Positions 28,981 through 37,764 are shown, counted from the first letter of the stretch. The stretch is DNA of 64,000 bases from Sulfurovum sp. (GCA_024762315.1 JANTHR010000001.1:1-64000), one strand, 5' to 3'. Notes: generated by a model not told the origin, from the sequence alone. Program-made: numbers and translations.

Positions 28981-30132
28981 ATGGAAAACAAATTGAAAAA
29001 ATATCTGAATTATCTTATCAAGCACAATGGAAGTGATCTGCATTTAAAAGCAGGTTCCAGCGTTCATATGCGTAGGAATGGTGAACTCTTTGCACTCAAA
29101 GGAGAGAGGCTCAGTAATGAAGATATGACAGCAATTGCAAAAGAGATGCTTACCACACCCCAATACAATCAATTGGTTGACAGTAAGGAGTTGGACTGTT
29201 CTTATGCACTGGATGAAACAAAACGATTTAGGGTAAACTTTTTTTATCAGGTAGGCGGACTGAGTGCCGTATTGCGTGCTATTCCTGAAAATATACTTTC
29301 CATAGATGAACTGAATCTTCCCGAAGTGGTGAAGGATCTAGCAGATCTTCAGAGTGGATTGGTGCTTGTTACCGGCGTGACAGGGTCTGGCAAGTCAACA
29401 ACATTGGCAGCCATGCTCGACAGGATAAATCAACGTAAAAGAAAACATATTATCAGCATTGAAGATCCAGTTGAGTACATGCATAAAGAACAGAAGTCTC
29501 TTGTAACTCAGCGTGCCATAGGTACCAATACGCACTCTTTTGCTAACGCTTTACGTTCAGCGCTCAGGGAAGATATTGATATTATATTCATCGGTGAACT
29601 AAGAGATCTGGAGACAATGGAGATCGCCTTGCATGCAGCAAATACGGGACATCTTGTTTTTTCTACATTGCATACACTGGATGCAAAAGAATCCATCAGC
29701 CGGATCATCGGTATGTTCCCCAATGAAGAACAGGAACGTGTTCGAATGACATTGTCATTTGTGCTGGAAGGTGTTATTTCACAAAGGCTGGTTAAAGACA
29801 AAGAAGGGGGAAGGGTCCCCGCAGTTGAAGTGATGAAGGGAACGGCAAGGATCTCGGAATTGATCGCAGAGAAGAGAGACAGCGAAATTCTGGAGGCTAT
29901 AGAAAAAGGTAAAGAGATCTATGGGACACAGTCATTTGACCAGTCTTTATTGGATTTTTACAATAGTGGCAGGATCACACAGGAAGAAGCATTGCGAAAC
30001 GCAACAAGTCCTTCAGATATGAATTTGATGATGCAGGGGATCAGGCAAGCATCAGGACATGAAAATGCAAAAACAGTAAGAAGCAAAAATGCTCGAAAGA
30101 ATTTTTTTGACCTGAAAAAACCTCAAGCCTAA
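28981..30132 (+). CDS. pilT: PilT-type twitching-motility ATPase
   Basis: A 383-residue secretion/retraction ATPase. GSDLHLKAG opens the N-terminal domain. Walker A is GVTGSGKST (about residue 133), the Asp box is EDPVEY, Walker B is IIFIGELRDLETM, and the His box is LVFSTLHTLDA. PilT hexamers retract type IV pili. No other pilus gene is nearby, and the gene sits between tolA and tolB. The LRDLETM motif is the PilT/PilU form of AIRDxETx. Confidence 0.92.
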   Translation: MENKLKKYLNYLIKHNGSDLHLKAGSSVHMRRNGELFALKGERLSNEDMTAIAKEMLTTPQYNQLVDSKELDCSYALDETKRFRVNFFYQVGGLSAVLRAIPENILSIDELNLPEVVKDLADLQSGLVLVTGVTGSGKSTTLAAMLDRINQRKRKHIISIEDPVEYMHKEQKSLVTQRAIGTNTHSFANALRSALREDIDIIFIGELRDLETMEIALHAANTGHLVFSTLHTLDAKESISRIIGMFPNEEQERVRMTLSFVLEGVISQRLVKDKEGGRVPAVEVMKGTARISELIAEKRDSEILEAIEKGKEIYGTQSFDQSLLDFYNSGRITQEEALRNATSPSDMNLMMQGIRQASGHENAKTVRSKNARKNFFDLKKPQA

Positions 30133-30145
30133 TGAAGCAGAAGGC

Positions 30146-30952
30146 TCAATAGAACATTGCAGACATGTATCCGACAACGGATTTAGTCTCACCGGTGGCA
30201 TCGGCACTTGTGCGATAGTCGAGTAATTTTGAAGAGAGTTTAAGTTCTTTTGCTGCAAGAAGCATAGCGTGAAGACCGGTAATCCCACAGGCTTCGCATC
30301 CTTGTTTCAATATTTTGGCATCTATGGTGTCAACAGCCCTCAAGCAACTGAAATCATGTGCTTTTGCCTCCTCCAGAGTATGGAAATGACTGAGATCACT
30401 GCTGATGATAACAGCATTTTCTTTATTGTGCAATAAAGCAAGAATAAGATTTGCCAGCTCTTTTACCGCCATATCACCATAAATAAGTTCTATGACCTTG
30501 GTATGCGGGAAATAGTATTTTATAAATGGCATTTGTACTTCGGTTGAATGTTCTTTGGCATGCGCCTGGGGTTCAAAACCTATGTTGAATTGTTTGGCCA
30601 AGGCAAAAAGGTAGGGGCTGTCTATGGGGATTTCACCACAGGGTGTTTCGTACGCTTCATAATAACTTCCGGAAATACCTTTGAAATAGTAATGGTGACT
30701 CGGACCGATAACGATGATACGTTTGGCTTTTGAGCGTTTGAGGAACTGATAGGCACAGTTTGCCGTGAAACCACTGTAAATATATCCGGCATGCGGAACA
30801 ATAACAGCTTTGGGAATAATATTTTGAATTTCCGGGCTAACGGGTATAGTTTCAAGTTCTTGTTTGAATTTCTCTATGAGGGCTTTGACCTCGGCACACT
30901 CTTTTGGGTAAAAACTCCCTTGAACTGCCGCTTTACGTATATGGGAAGCCAT
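30146..30952 (-). CDS. amrB: AmmeMemoRadiSam system protein B (MEMO1 family)
   Basis: A 268-residue MEMO-like protein related to extradiol dioxygenases. It has AVQGSFYP at the start, AVIVPHAGYIYSG, VIGPSHHYYFKG and AVIISSDLSHFHT, which carry the histidines of the metal-like pocket, plus a conserved cysteine segment CGITGLHAM. An upstream in-frame ATG exists at 30967, but AAGAGA at good spacing supports the ATG at 30952, two bases after the amrA stop. The third member, a radical SAM protein, is not in the window. Molecular function is not established. Confidence 0.9.
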   Translation of the reverse strand: MASHIRKAAVQGSFYPKECAEVKALIEKFKQELETIPVSPEIQNIIPKAVIVPHAGYIYSGFTANCAYQFLKRSKAKRIIVIGPSHHYYFKGISGSYYEAYETPCGEIPIDSPYLFALAKQFNIGFEPQAHAKEHSTEVQMPFIKYYFPHTKVIELIYGDMAVKELANLILALLHNKENAVIISSDLSHFHTLEEAKAHDFSCLRAVDTIDAKILKQGCEACGITGLHAMLLAAKELKLSSKLLDYRTSADATGETKSVVGYMSAMFY

Positions 30953-30953
30953 T

Positions 30954-31508
30954 TTATTTCTCTTCATATTTGGTGACCCGATAGGTTAAGATATCAGGAT
31001 GCAGCTCCAGACAGGATCCGGGTAAATTGGCTTTCATGCATAAACTGGCAAAAAAATCATCAAATCTGGGTAACTGCTCCCAAACTTGAGGTAAGTATGT
31101 TGCCTGATAGGTTTGATACTTGAGTACAACGCCATCTTTATAGGGAACGATCTTCTTTTTTAGGTCATCGATATCTTCATACGGTAACGGTTGGGGCTCA
31201 GAAAGGATTGAAACCTCAATTTTGATATGCTTGAGTTCTTCTGCAGAAAGCGGCTTGAATCTAGGATCGTGCAATGCAGCGGATTGCGCATTGGCAATAA
31301 TATCTTTATAGAGGGGGCGATAGGCTTGAAGACTTCCTATACAACCGCGAAGTTGCTCGTTGGGTTCTGTGTTTATCGTTACAAAAGCTGCTCCGTTCTC
31401 TTTGAGTTGAGGGTACTGTTCCAATGCATTTTCCAGATCAAAATTTACAGGTTGTTCCAATGCAACCAAAATAGCTGCTTTAGCTAAACCAATGATAATA
31501 TCATTCAT
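30954..31508 (-). CDS. amrA: AmmeMemoRadiSam system protein A (AMMECR1 family)
   Basis: A 184-residue AMMECR1-domain protein. The signature LRGCIGSLQAYRPL is at about residues 53-66, with AALHDPRFKPLSAEEL and IEVSILSEP following, all characteristic of the family. AMMECR1 proteins have no agreed activity; fused or adjacent MEMO and radical SAM partners suggest a joint modification reaction. AGGAG precedes the ATG. It is the first gene of a minus-strand pair with amrB and divergent from tolB. Confidence 0.9.
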   Translation of the reverse strand: MNDIIIGLAKAAILVALEQPVNFDLENALEQYPQLKENGAAFVTINTEPNEQLRGCIGSLQAYRPLYKDIIANAQSAALHDPRFKPLSAEELKHIKIEVSILSEPQPLPYEDIDDLKKKIVPYKDGVVLKYQTYQATYLPQVWEQLPRFDDFFASLCMKANLPGSCLELHPDILTYRVTKYEEK

Positions 31509-31673
31509 AGTTAAACTCCTATTTTTACTTTATTAATATATTTTTTTACTTTGCACCAAATTCCCTCTTTATATTTTACCACAATCTGGAAACAGTAATT
31601 GATATTAATTAATGAAGATTTCAACTCAGCCTTGATACAATGCATGATAAAAAGAATAGAACAAGGAATAAAT

Positions 31674-32912
31674 TTGAGATATATTTTACTTTTATTATTA
31701 TCACTTAACCTTTTTGCCGTTGATGCTACACTCAAGATAGAAAAAGATGTTGAGCAGCGTTCGCGCATTGCTCTTGTCGATGCTTCACCTGTTGTCAATG
31801 AAAAATTCTTTAAAATACTGCTCTCAGATCTTAAAATATCCGGGCATTTTTTGGCAGATTCGACCCATTACGAAGGGGATATCAATTCTGATTACCTGCA
31901 GCCTGCATTGAAAAGTAAAGAGTATGTACTGAAGTTTGCATTGACACAACAGGAAGGAACAAAGCTTCTTGTACGTTTGCTGAAGGCTTCGGATGCAACA
32001 GAACTGTTTAAAAAAAGTTATGCCATTCCTACTACGAATAAAGCACCCTTTTTGGCACATAAGGCGATCTCTGATATTAATAATGTACTGAAATATCCGG
32101 ATATCAGCTGGATAAACCGCTATGTGGTCTTTTCGCGTTATACTACACCAAAACACAGTGAGATACTTTTAGCCGATTATACTTTCAATTATAAAAAAGT
32201 GATCATCAGGGGCGGTTTGAATCTCTTTCCCAAATGGGCAGACAAGGATCAAAAGAGTTTTTACTATACTTCTTACACAGGTTTGATACCGACATTGTAT
32301 AAACTCAATATCTATACTGGAGCAAAAGAAAAGATCACTTCTTCAGAAGGGATGCTTGTCTGTTCCGATGTGAGCAGGAACGGTTCCAGGCTTTTGCTTA
32401 CAATGGCACCGCAGGGACAGGCTGATATTTATGAACTTGACCTCTCTTCAGGAGCAAAAACAAGAGTAACGAGATTTAACGGTATAGATGTGAACGGTAA
32501 ATATGTGGATGATGAGAGCCGCATTATATTTGTCTCCAATAGACTTGGGTATGCAAACATCTTTAAAAAGTCCATTCATTCCGCGGCTGTTTCGCAAGTA
32601 GTCTATCATGGGCGCAATAATAACGCCTGTGATGCGCATGGCAATAAAATAGTCTATTCAAGCAGAGAGTCTCAAAATAGTTTCGGCAAGAACACTTTTA
32701 ATCTTTATTTGACATCATCTAACGGATCGGATACAAGGCCGCTTACTACGACCGGTGTCAATCAATTTCCGAGATTTTCTCCTGACGGTTCGGTTATTCT
32801 GTTCATCAAACATAGAGGCTACGGATCTTCCATAGGCTATATCAACCTTGCAAGTCATCAGAGTTTACTGTTCCCGCTAGGTGGGCGAAAGATCCAATCG
32901 ATCGATTGGTAA
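31674..32912 (+). CDS. tolB: Tol-Pal system protein TolB
   Basis: A 412-residue periplasmic beta-propeller protein. The open frame extends back to 31599, but the TTG at 31674 follows AAGGAA and starts a proper signal peptide (RYILLLLLSLNLFAVDA). An N-terminal alpha/beta domain (about residues 20-150) is followed by propeller blades with repeated TSYTG-, SDVSRNG- and FPRFSPDG-type turns. It links Pal at the outer membrane with TolA. pal follows after 21 bases. Confidence 0.95.
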   Translation: MRYILLLLLSLNLFAVDATLKIEKDVEQRSRIALVDASPVVNEKFFKILLSDLKISGHFLADSTHYEGDINSDYLQPALKSKEYVLKFALTQQEGTKLLVRLLKASDATELFKKSYAIPTTNKAPFLAHKAISDINNVLKYPDISWINRYVVFSRYTTPKHSEILLADYTFNYKKVIIRGGLNLFPKWADKDQKSFYYTSYTGLIPTLYKLNIYTGAKEKITSSEGMLVCSDVSRNGSRLLLTMAPQGQADIYELDLSSGAKTRVTRFNGIDVNGKYVDDESRIIFVSNRLGYANIFKKSIHSAAVSQVVYHGRNNNACDAHGNKIVYSSRESQNSFGKNTFNLYLTSSNGSDTRPLTTTGVNQFPRFSPDGSVILFIKHRGYGSSIGYINLASHQSLLFPLGGRKIQSIDW

Positions 32913-32933
32913 ATCAACAAAAAAGGATTTAGA

Positions 32934-33485
32934 ATGATACGAAAAATATTTGTAGCAACAGCAACACTCTCTTTACTGCTTTTAACAGGATGCGGACAGA
33001 CTGCACCGGATCTTGACGGTGTTGATACAGGTAAGAACAATGTTTCTGATGCCACCCAGATAGCAGGTGATACCGTAACCATAGATGAAAATAAATATGG
33101 GAATCAAAACACTGCAGACAGTGCAAATGGCGGAAAATATAACAGTAGCAGTGACGGTTTCCAGAGTATTTATTTTGCATTCGGTGATTACACTATAGCT
33201 CCGGGCATGGAAGATCATATTTCAAAGAATGTGAACGTCATTAACAGTGCCGGAGCCTCCAGAATAAAAATAGAAGGTAACTGTGATGAATTCGGAACAG
33301 ATGAATACAACTATGCCCTGGGACTCAAAAGGGCAAAAGCGGTGAAAGACAGTCTTGCAGCACAAGGCATAGCTGCAAACAGAATGCTCATCGTCAGTTT
33401 TGGAGAAAGCAACCCTGTGTGCAGTTCTCCTACGGACAGCTGTTATGAAAGAAACAGAAGAGTGGACCTTCGTTTGGTGAAGTAG
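32934..33485 (+). CDS. pal: Peptidoglycan-associated lipoprotein
   Basis: A 183-residue lipoprotein. The lipobox is LTGC at about residues 17-20. A Gly/Asn/Asp-rich linker leads to an OmpA-like domain (from about residue 78): IYFAFGDYTI, IEGNCDEFGTDEYNYALGLKRA and SFGESNPVC. The Asp and Arg residues that bind meso-diaminopimelate are present in the GTDEYN and RNRRVDL segments. It anchors the outer membrane to peptidoglycan. Confidence 0.97.
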   Translation: MIRKIFVATATLSLLLLTGCGQTAPDLDGVDTGKNNVSDATQIAGDTVTIDENKYGNQNTADSANGGKYNSSSDGFQSIYFAFGDYTIAPGMEDHISKNVNVINSAGASRIKIEGNCDEFGTDEYNYALGLKRAKAVKDSLAAQGIAANRMLIVSFGESNPVCSSPTDSCYERNRRVDLRLVK

Positions 33486-33492
33486 GGTAGAA

Positions 33493-34305
33493 ATGGATCA
33501 AAACTATTTGCGTCATATATTCTTAGCTTTGGCATTGAGTTCTGTTGCACTTTTGGCAGAACCCTCAGTTTACGGGTATAACAATTTAAATAGCGGTTCT
33601 ATGCAAGGGTTGAGTACTGCAGAAAAAATGATCGTTAAGAACAGAAAGAACATAGCTTCTTTGAAACGTAAACTTGCTCAACAAGAAGAGAGAATAGACG
33701 GTTTGACCTCTATTATAGAAGGGTTGAATGCAGCTATTGCTGAATTGAAAGAAGGCGGTGTTTCAAGTTCCGGTGGGGGAGATAATAATACTGCTCTGCT
33801 TAAAGAACTTGGTACTATGATAGATAAGATCAATGAGAATTATGTAAGTAAAGCAGAGCTGAAAAAAGCGTTAAAAGGCAAGTATGTGCCTTCTCCAAAA
33901 AACGCTGAAACAAAGATTGAATCCAAAAAGTCACTTGAAAGCGAACCCACTTCAAAACTCTATAGAGAAGGGGTAAGGCTTTTTGTAAAGAAGCGTTATG
34001 ATGAGGCGAAGAAAAGATTTTCGATCACCGACACAAAGGGGTATAAACCGGCTGCTTCGAACTACTATCTTGGAGAGATAGCCTATTATACCGGGAAGTA
34101 TGAAGATGCAATATTCTACTTTAAAAAAAGTGCAGGTCTGTATGATCAGGCAACCTACATTGATACACTCCTGCTGCATACAGCTGTCTCTTTGGAAAAG
34201 AGTGGAGATAAAGCACAGGCAAGAGTTTTTTATGAGAATATCATAGAGAATTATGACGGTAAAAAGTCTGCAAAGATCGCAAGACAAAAGTTAAAGAAAC
34301 TATAA
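33493..34305 (+). CDS. cpoB: Tol-Pal coordinator CpoB (YbgF)
   Basis: A 270-residue periplasmic protein with a signal peptide (about 22 residues). A coiled coil follows (about 48-85, KNRKNIASLKRKLAQQEERI in parts), then tetratricopeptide repeats (about 150-268) with RLFVKKRYDEAKKRF and YYLGEIAYYTGKYEDAI. CpoB tunes peptidoglycan synthesis during constriction in E. coli. It follows pal after 7 bases. The stop runs directly into the next ATG (TAAATG). Confidence 0.93.
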   Translation: MDQNYLRHIFLALALSSVALLAEPSVYGYNNLNSGSMQGLSTAEKMIVKNRKNIASLKRKLAQQEERIDGLTSIIEGLNAAIAELKEGGVSSSGGGDNNTALLKELGTMIDKINENYVSKAELKKALKGKYVPSPKNAETKIESKKSLESEPTSKLYREGVRLFVKKRYDEAKKRFSITDTKGYKPAASNYYLGEIAYYTGKYEDAIFYFKKSAGLYDQATYIDTLLLHTAVSLEKSGDKAQARVFYENIIENYDGKKSAKIARQKLKKL

Positions 34306-34890
34306 ATGTCCATATTTAAATCCATACCTTTAACTCTGCTGTTTGTTGTCACTGTATTGTTTTCAGAAGAGGGAGTGCTAAAAGAATTGACCCATGAGCT
34401 TATTCCTACGTCAAAAACGGTTTTTGAAGTCATAGATCTTGTGACGGACGATGTGAGAACGGTCGATCTGACAGGGAAAGATTTTATTGTGGTCTCCGTG
34501 CGTGAAAAAGGAAGTGACGGACGTTTTTACGCAGTAGACAAAGATGGTACAGTATGGTGGAGTGGGCCTGTTACATCCGGTGCGCCTGAATTTAGAAGCC
34601 CGTCAGGTGTTTTTTCCATCATAAACAAGAAACGTCACTATATGTCCAAAGCATACCCCGATGAAAGCGGTGTAAACAATATGGATTATATGATGATGTT
34701 CACACGTTTTGGGCATGCACTACATAAAGGCAGCATAGACTGGATGTCTCATGGCTGTATCCATATTGATCCCAAAGATGTACCGGTGATATACCGGTGG
34801 TCAAGATATGGTATGCCGGTCGTGATAACAAGGCATACCTACATGCCTTTTGCAAAAGAGGATCTCAGAAAGATCTATCTAAGACGGTAG
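34306..34890 (+). CDS. L,D-transpeptidase (YkuD family)
   Basis: A 194-residue exported protein. A signal peptide covers about 20 residues. The catalytic motif reads HALHKGSIDWMSHGCIHI, matching the HxxG...SHGC pattern with the nucleophile cysteine near residue 151. No peptidoglycan-binding domain is attached. Such enzymes form 3-3 crosslinks or attach proteins to peptidoglycan. The gene abuts cpoB without a gap, so it is co-expressed with Tol-Pal. The substrate is unknown. Confidence 0.85.
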   Translation: MSIFKSIPLTLLFVVTVLFSEEGVLKELTHELIPTSKTVFEVIDLVTDDVRTVDLTGKDFIVVSVREKGSDGRFYAVDKDGTVWWSGPVTSGAPEFRSPSGVFSIINKKRHYMSKAYPDESGVNNMDYMMMFTRFGHALHKGSIDWMSHGCIHIDPKDVPVIYRWSRYGMPVVITRHTYMPFAKEDLRKIYLRR

Positions 34891-34908
34891 GAGAGTGACA
34901 GTCTCCTA
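34888..34908. terminator. Bidirectional hairpin containing both stop codons of convergent genes
   Basis: TAGGAGA (34888-34894) and TCTCCTA (34902-34908) form a perfect 7-bp stem with a 7-nt loop. The 5' arm begins with the TAG of the L,D-transpeptidase gene, and the 3' arm ends with the complement of the proC TAG. No T-run follows on either strand, so termination strength is uncertain. Confidence 0.5.
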
Positions 34909-35670
34909 GTCCCCCAGTTCTTTAGCCTTTTTATAAGCTTCTTCTATGGCATCCATGCAGGCGGCCCGAACATTACCTTCTTCCAATGCACCGTAGCCTG
35001 CAGCCGTGGTTCCACCTGGACTCATGACATTGTCTTTCAGGAGTGCAGGGTGTATTTCCTGTATAAGTGAGCCAAAACCGTTGAAGAGACCTTTCATGGT
35101 TGTCATGGCATCTTCTCTTTTAAGCCCCTGTTTTACCGCACCGTCTACCAATGCTTCTGCGATGAGTGCCAAGTAAGCAGGACCGCTTCCTGCAAGGGCA
35201 GTGGCAATGTCTATCTCTTTTTCACTCTCCAGCCATAGGGTATCGCCTACGGCATTAAAGAGGACTTTTGCTTCTTTTTGGAACCGGTGATCTCCCGTGA
35301 GTGTGGTGATGGAAGCCCCTATTGTTGCTGCAAGGTTTGGCATGGCTCTGACGGTTGCTTTGGTCTTGATGTGTTTTTTGAGTTTCTCCAGCGTTACTCC
35401 GGCAAGTACCGAGAACATCACTTTGGCTTTTCCTTTAAGTTGCTTTCCCACTTCTTCAACATTTCCCGGTTTTACACACAGAAGCAGGGTCTTGTCTGTA
35501 ATATCAAAATGATCAAGAAGATATTTTTCTATTTTTATCCCAAGTTGCTTTTCAAAAGCATCCAGTTTTTCCATGTCTCTGCCTACAACCTCAATGTTGT
35601 ATTTGCCTTTAAGGCCCTGAGCAATGCTCAATCCCATATTGCCGTTACCTATAAATGTGATAGTCTGCAT
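34906..35670 (-). CDS. proC: Pyrroline-5-carboxylate reductase
   Basis: A 254-residue NAD(P)H-dependent reductase making proline from pyrroline-5-carboxylate. The Rossmann start is FIGNGNMGLSIAQGL. VRAMPNLAATIGAS and the C-terminal signature KDNVMSPGGTTAAGYGALEE are conserved. It is divergent from proA, the preceding step, across a 93-base region with back-to-back -10 boxes. The length is slightly short but complete. Confidence 0.97.
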   Translation of the reverse strand: MQTITFIGNGNMGLSIAQGLKGKYNIEVVGRDMEKLDAFEKQLGIKIEKYLLDHFDITDKTLLLCVKPGNVEEVGKQLKGKAKVMFSVLAGVTLEKLKKHIKTKATVRAMPNLAATIGASITTLTGDHRFQKEAKVLFNAVGDTLWLESEKEIDIATALAGSGPAYLALIAEALVDGAVKQGLKREDAMTTMKGLFNGFGSLIQEIHPALLKDNVMSPGGTTAAGYGALEEGNVRAACMDAIEEAYKKAKELGD

Positions 35671-35701
35671 ATTTTGAACTCACTTAGATTAAATTGGATA
35701 G

Positions 35702-35734
35702 ATTATAACATTATTAGGGTTTATTTGCTAAAAT
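35702..35734. promoter_or_regulatory. Divergent -10 boxes of proC and proA
   Basis: On the minus strand TATAAT (plus 35702-35707) faces proC. On the plus strand TAAAAT (35729-35734, in TTTGCTAAAATAG) faces proA. The boxes are 22 bases apart, so transcription from the two promoters would overlap. This could couple the two proline genes. Confidence 0.5.
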
Positions 35735-35763
35735 AGCTGCAATTACTGATGAGGATAACATAG

Positions 35764-36996
35764 ATGGAAGCATTTTTACAGGAAGCTAAAGCTTCAAGCA
35801 GGGTACTCTCAACACTTAGTGGCACAGAAAAAAACAGAATATTAAGAGAAATGGCTCAGGCTTTGCGTAACAATAGACAAGAGATACTTCAGGCAAACAG
35901 CCTGGATATGGCAGATGCCGAAACAAACAATCTGACAGCAGCGCTCAAAGACAGGCTGCTTTTAGATGAAAGCCGTATAGAGGGAATGGCTGTAGCCATA
36001 GAAGAGATAGCCGCACTCAAAGAACCTATAGGGAAAGTCCTGGATGGCTGGTATGCAGATGCAGGGTTTAAGATAGAAAAAGTCTCTGTGCCTATCGGGG
36101 TGATAGGGGTCATTTATGAGTCACGCCCGAATGTCACTGCAGATGTGGGTGCCCTTTGTTTTAAAAGTGGCAATGTGGCCATACTCAAAGGCGGGAAAGA
36201 GGCAGAAAATTCAAATAGAGCCATAGCACAGGTATTGCAAGGTGTTCTTGAAGCCCATGATTTACCCAAAGGCGCTGTTGGTTTGTTGCCAGACTCATCA
36301 CGAGAGGGTGTGGCCAAGCTTATCAAGCAGGATGCCTATGTAGACCTTATCGTACCACGAGGAGGTGAAGCACTCATTAAATATGTCTCTTCCAATGCTA
36401 CGGTACCGGTGGTCAAACATGACAAAGGGCTTTGCCATACCTATATAGATGAAGATGCAGATTTTGAGAAAGCGTTAGCTGTCGCAGTCAATGCAAAGTG
36501 TCGCCGTACAGGAATTTGTGGTGCACTGGAAACCTTGCTGGTAGATGAAGCGATAGCAGCAGAGATACTTCCAGCTCTTAAGGAAGCCTATGACGCACAA
36601 GGTACAGAAGTCAGAGGCTGCGAAAAGACACAAGCCATCATAAATGTCAATGCTGCAACTGTGGAGGACTATCGTACAGAGTATTTGGAGAACATATTGG
36701 CCATTAAAGTGGTTGAGGGCGTAGAAGGTGCCATTGGACATATTGAGCAGTATGGCTCGCAACACTCTGAGGCAATCATCACTGAAAACTATACTACAGC
36801 GGAACATTTTTTAAATGCAGTAGATGCTGCCTGTGTCTATCTCAATGCCTCTACACAGTTTACAGACGGCGGAGAGTTCGGGTTTGGTGCGGAAGTGGGC
36901 ATCAGTACCAACAAACTCCATGCCAGAGGACCTATGGGAGTGAGTGAGCTGACGACTTATAAATATAAAATCTATGGCTCGGGACAAGTAAGATAA
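35764..36996 (+). CDS. proA: Glutamate-5-semialdehyde dehydrogenase
   Basis: A 410-residue NADP-dependent enzyme that reduces glutamyl phosphate to the semialdehyde. The catalytic cysteine lies in KCRRTGICGALETLLVD (near residue 252). VIYESRPNVTAD and the C-terminal GEFGFGAEVGISTNKLHARGP (read in parts) are ProA signatures. With proB at 15296 and proC adjacent, the whole glutamate-to-proline route is in the window. Confidence 0.98.
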   Translation: MEAFLQEAKASSRVLSTLSGTEKNRILREMAQALRNNRQEILQANSLDMADAETNNLTAALKDRLLLDESRIEGMAVAIEEIAALKEPIGKVLDGWYADAGFKIEKVSVPIGVIGVIYESRPNVTADVGALCFKSGNVAILKGGKEAENSNRAIAQVLQGVLEAHDLPKGAVGLLPDSSREGVAKLIKQDAYVDLIVPRGGEALIKYVSSNATVPVVKHDKGLCHTYIDEDADFEKALAVAVNAKCRRTGICGALETLLVDEAIAAEILPALKEAYDAQGTEVRGCEKTQAIINVNAATVEDYRTEYLENILAIKVVEGVEGAIGHIEQYGSQHSEAIITENYTTAEHFLNAVDAACVYLNASTQFTDGGEFGFGAEVGISTNKLHARGPMGVSELTTYKYKIYGSGQVR

Positions 36997-37013
36997 AATA
37001 AAGCTTTATTAGC

Positions 37014-37019
37014 TAAAAT
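37014..37019 (+). promoter_or_regulatory. -10 box upstream of slyD
   Basis: TAAAAT at 37014-37019 within TTAGCTAAAATTAGG, 28 nt before the slyD ATG. It resembles the proA box (TTTGCTAAAATAG). Confidence 0.4.
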
Positions 37020-37046
37020 TAGGCAAATTTAACACATAGGAATATT

Positions 37047-37559
37047 ATGAAAATTGAAAACGAAAATAGCGTAGTTGCTATCGAATATGAAGTAAAAGAA
37101 GCAGGATCAAGTGAAATAGTAGATACTAACAAAGGCGCACAGCCATTAGAGTTCATTACAGGTAAAGGACACATCATTCCAGGTTTGGAGAATGCGCTTG
37201 CAGGTATGTCTAAAGGTGAAAGTGCGGATATTATGGTAAAAGCAGCAGAAGCATACGGAGAAGTCAATCCTGAAGCACAGCAAACATTGCCGATAGAGCA
37301 GTTTGAAGGTGTTGATCTGAAAGAGGGTATGACACTGTATGGTCAAGGTGAAGATGGTCAAACAGTTCAAGTAACAGTGACTTCATTTAACGACAAAGAG
37401 GTAAATGTAGACTTCAACCACCCATTGGCCGGTAAGGACCTTATGTTCTCTGTTACTGTTGTTGATGCAAGAGAAGCAACTGCCGATGAAGCAGCTTCCG
37501 GTCAAGTTGGCGGAGGAGAAGAGCATTGTGGCAGCGGAAATTGTGGCTGTAGTCACTAA
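37047..37559 (+). CDS. slyD: FKBP-type peptidyl-prolyl isomerase SlyD
   Basis: A 170-residue SlyD. FKBP halves (VAIEYEVKEAG and GLENALAGMSKGE) flank the IF chaperone domain (about residues 65-130). The C-terminal tail EEHCGSGNCGCSH is Cys/His-rich, a metal-binding tail as in Ni-handling SlyD. It acts as cytoplasmic chaperone, often in hydrogenase maturation. slyD followed by fabD matches what I recall in C. jejuni, but two extra genes intervene here. Confidence 0.95.
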   Translation: MKIENENSVVAIEYEVKEAGSSEIVDTNKGAQPLEFITGKGHIIPGLENALAGMSKGESADIMVKAAEAYGEVNPEAQQTLPIEQFEGVDLKEGMTLYGQGEDGQTVQVTVTSFNDKEVNVDFNHPLAGKDLMFSVTVVDAREATADEAASGQVGGGEEHCGSGNCGCSH

Positions 37560-37631
37560 TCTTTTGTCCGATTTAGTATCATCTTTGCACAAAAGATCGG
37601 TGCTTCATTCGGTCACTTACTGCAAAGTAAG
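37559..37631 (+). terminator. Weak hairpins behind slyD
   Basis: ATCTTTTGT (37559-37567) pairs with ACAAAAGAT (37589-37597) around a 21-nt loop. CTTACT (37616-37621) pairs with AGTAAG (37626-37631) around GCAA. Neither is followed by a T-run. The rest of the 205-base gap up to the nuclease gene shows no further feature. Confidence 0.3.
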
Positions 37632-37764
37632 CTCCCTTTCTGCACACCAACCTTTTACACAAACCTAATACTAACTCAAACAAAATATTGAATGCCTAAA
37701 TAGTGAATCTATGACAATCTGACATGTTTTTCTCTCTCTTTGATTTTTCAAACTATAATACACT

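Noticed and set aside
31599-31673. 25-codon N-terminal extension of tolB
   Set aside because: It would put a soluble segment before the signal peptide; TTG at 31674 follows AAGGAA and starts the signal directly.
36997-37046. Promoterless read-through from proA to slyD only
   Set aside because: A -10-like TAAAAT stands at the right distance before slyD, so separate transcription is at least as likely; not reported as an operon.
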